A DNA stretch of 64,000 bases, taken from positions 115,100 to 179,099 of the forward strand of contig SCRO01000034.1 in NCBI GenBank assembly GCA_004298505.1, written 5' to 3'. Made by a program: the position numbers and the translations under genes. Each line of letters opens with the position of its first letter. Position 1 is the first letter of the stretch. Of the stretch, positions 62,779-64,000 are shown in pieces. Below the pieces are notes generated by a model. That model was not told the origin of the DNA. It ran no database searches and saw only the letters and a program-made list of their open reading frames with translations. Source of the DNA: Rhodanobacter sp. GTDB taxonomy: Bacteria; Pseudomonadota; Gammaproteobacteria; Xanthomonadales; Rhodanobacteraceae.

Positions 62779-63879
62779 ATGCCAGTCACCATTGCCGCCT
62801 TGCGTGAGACCGCCACCGGGGAGCGGCGCGTGGCGATTACGCCGGAGATGGCGAAGAAGCTGCGCGGCAAGGGCATGCGCGTGCTGCTCGAGCACGATGC
62901 CGGGCGCGCCGCGGGTTTTCCCGACAACGCGTATGCCGAGGTCGAGTTCGCCGACAGTGCCGAGGTGCTGGCCCAGGCCGACCTGCTCACCTGCGTGCTG
63001 CCGCCACAGGATCAGGTGTTCGCAGGCATGCGCGAAGGCAGCGTGGTGGTAGGCCAGCTACGCCCGTATGGCGCAGCCGACCGTCTCGCGGCGCTGGGCG
63101 CGCGCAAGCTCAGCGCGTTTTCGCTTGAGCTGCTGCCACGCACCACCCGCGCGCAGGCGATGGATGTGCTCAGCTCGCAAGCAGCCGTGGCCGGCTATCG
63201 GGCCATGCTGATTGCCGCCGAGGCCTCGCCGAAGTTTTTCCCAATGCTGACCACGGCCGCGGGCACGATTCGCCCGTCGAAGGTGCTGGTGATCGGTGCC
63301 GGCGTGGCCGGTTTGCAGGCAATTGCCACCGCGCGCCGGCTCGGCGCGCAGATCGAAGGCTATGACGTGCGCCCCGAGACGCGAGAGCAGGTCGAGTCGC
63401 TGGGTGCGAAGTTCCTGGACCTCGGGGTCAGCGCCGCGGGCAGCGGCGGCTACGCGCGCGAGCTCTCGGCCGAGGAACGCGCCGCCCAGCAGCAGGCCCT
63501 GGCGAACCATTTGAAATCATTCGATGTAGTGGTCAGCACGGCCGCGGTGCCGGGGCGGCCGGCGCCGAAGATTCTGACCACGGCGATGGTCGAGGGCATG
63601 AAACCGGGCGCACTGATCGTGGACCTGGCCGCCGAGAGCGGCGGCAACTGCGAGCTGACCCGACCCGGCGAGCGGGTCGAGCACGGTGGCGTGGTGATCC
63701 TGGGCCCGCTCAACCTGCCGGCCGGCACGCCGCTGCATGCCTCGGAGATGTACGCGCGCAACGTGTACAACTTTGTCGAGCTGCTGGTGCACGACGGCGC
63801 ACTGAAACCGGATTTCGACGACGAGCTGGTGGCGAAGAGCTGCCTGACGCATGCCGGAGAAGTGCGCTTCCAGGGCTAG
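62779..63879 (+). CDS. pntA: NAD(P) transhydrogenase subunit alpha, part 1
   Basis: 366 residues from ATG 62779 with AGAAGGGA upstream. It is the NAD(H)-binding domain I of proton-translocating transhydrogenase in the three-subunit form (PntAA, PntAB, PntB). Conserved segments: RETATGERRVAITPE (about 9-23), the AMDVLSSQAAVAGYRAML loop (about 126-143), Rossmann motif VLVIGAGVAGLQAIATARRLGA (about 170-191) and the mobile loop MYARNVYNFVELL. In most genomes the short membrane subunit follows at once. Here the sequence after the stop is the start of a transposase-like gene. Confidence 0.93.
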   Translation: MPVTIAALRETATGERRVAITPEMAKKLRGKGMRVLLEHDAGRAAGFPDNAYAEVEFADSAEVLAQADLLTCVLPPQDQVFAGMREGSVVVGQLRPYGAADRLAALGARKLSAFSLELLPRTTRAQAMDVLSSQAAVAGYRAMLIAAEASPKFFPMLTTAAGTIRPSKVLVIGAGVAGLQAIATARRLGAQIEGYDVRPETREQVESLGAKFLDLGVSAAGSGGYARELSAEERAAQQQALANHLKSFDVVVSTAAVPGRPAPKILTTAMVEGMKPGALIVDLAAESGGNCELTRPGERVEHGGVVILGPLNLPAGTPLHASEMYARNVYNFVELLVHDGALKPDFDDELVAKSCLTHAGEVRFQG

Positions 63880-63943
63880 CAGCCTGTCGGACTTACCCGC
63901 TCTACTGGGTTAAAATGGCCCATCCCCGACCACGACCGATGGC

Positions 63944-64000
63944 ATGCGCAGATTTCGACTGATCGATCGCGAGACCGACTACTTGTTGCCACCGTCCGTG
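63944..64000 (+). CDS. IS1182-type transposase N-terminus (partial)
   Basis: From ATG 63944 the frame reads MRRFRLIDRETDYLLPPSV and runs off the window. The R(F)...D...TDYLLPPSV pattern is the start of IS1182-family transposases as I know them (usually followed by DWLPEDHLA). The 64 bp between the pntA stop and this ATG (GCAGCCTGTCGGACTTAC onward) would then contain the left end of the element. The call rests on 19 residues only. Confidence 0.6.
   Translation, partial: MRRFRLIDRETDYLLPPSV

Overview
The window is GC-rich chromosomal DNA of a gammaproteobacterium of the order Xanthomonadales, most likely Rhodanobacteraceae (Rhodanobacter/Dyella type). This rests on the pilNOPQ cluster, the MoxR-Bat operon, a two-gene FtsX-type exporter, an SLC13 carrier with RCK domains, the rsmD-coaD-ferredoxin run opposite mutY-asmA-ftsY, and GTAG-headed palindromic repeats like those of Stenotrophomonas and Xanthomonas. 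The assignment comes from gene content as I recognise it, not from a database search. Genes are densely packed, and many neighbours overlap by 4 bp (ATGA/GTGA).

Layout. 1-3557: end of the type IV pilus operon (pilN tail, pilO, pilP, pilQ) and a strong terminator. 3674-10729: MoxR ATPase, DUF58, DUF4381, two von Willebrand proteins (the second fused to a TPR) and BatD, an envelope-stress or aerotolerance operon. 10716-12862: macro-domain deacetylase, MarR regulator, an mscL stump and an FAH-family hydrolase. 13024-17657: membrane-fusion protein, ABC ATPase and two FtsX-like permeases. 17658-18588: debris (repeats and a collapsed EamA transporter). 18589-24131: small membrane protein, Rieske protein, SLC13 carrier, trmB and a DUF6600 protein. 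24372-33403: tRNA-Gly(CCC), rimK, a two-component system, dinB, an amino-acid permease, a GH50-like lipoprotein and an OmpH-like chaperone. 33471-43562: M14-type peptidase, a candidate small RNA, ChaC-like cyclotransferase, small proteins, metY, pncA, cardiolipin synthase, a cysteine-dioxygenase-like protein, DUF456 and ferredoxin-NADP reductase.

43600-47700 is the one clearly accessory block. It holds a frameshifted sigma-54-activator fragment, a decayed gene of unknown family, a 191-bp ISL3-derived remnant with perfect 23-bp ends, an apparently intact AbiEii/XRE toxin-antitoxin pair with two matched operator-like palindromes, and scraps of at least four other toxin-antitoxin systems: hipA, a nadS-like antitoxin with an amber stop, collapsed higBA, and another antitoxin C-terminus. 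47799-63879 returns to core genes: S9 peptidase, mutY, an AsmA-like protein, ftsY, rsmD, coaD, a lipoprotein, ferredoxin, ggt, a TMEM43-like protein, a Nudix hydrolase, an operon of class V aminotransferase, nitroreductase and 5'-3' exonuclease, a cytidine deaminase stump, and pntA. The window ends inside what looks like an IS1182-type transposase directly behind pntA.

The most interesting non-coding signal is a minus-strand transcript candidate of about 107 nt (34507-34613). It has a -10 box, a hairpin with a C-rich anti-Shine-Dalgarno loop, and a perfect terminator whose loop is also C-rich. This architecture resembles the Xanthomonas sRNA sX13.
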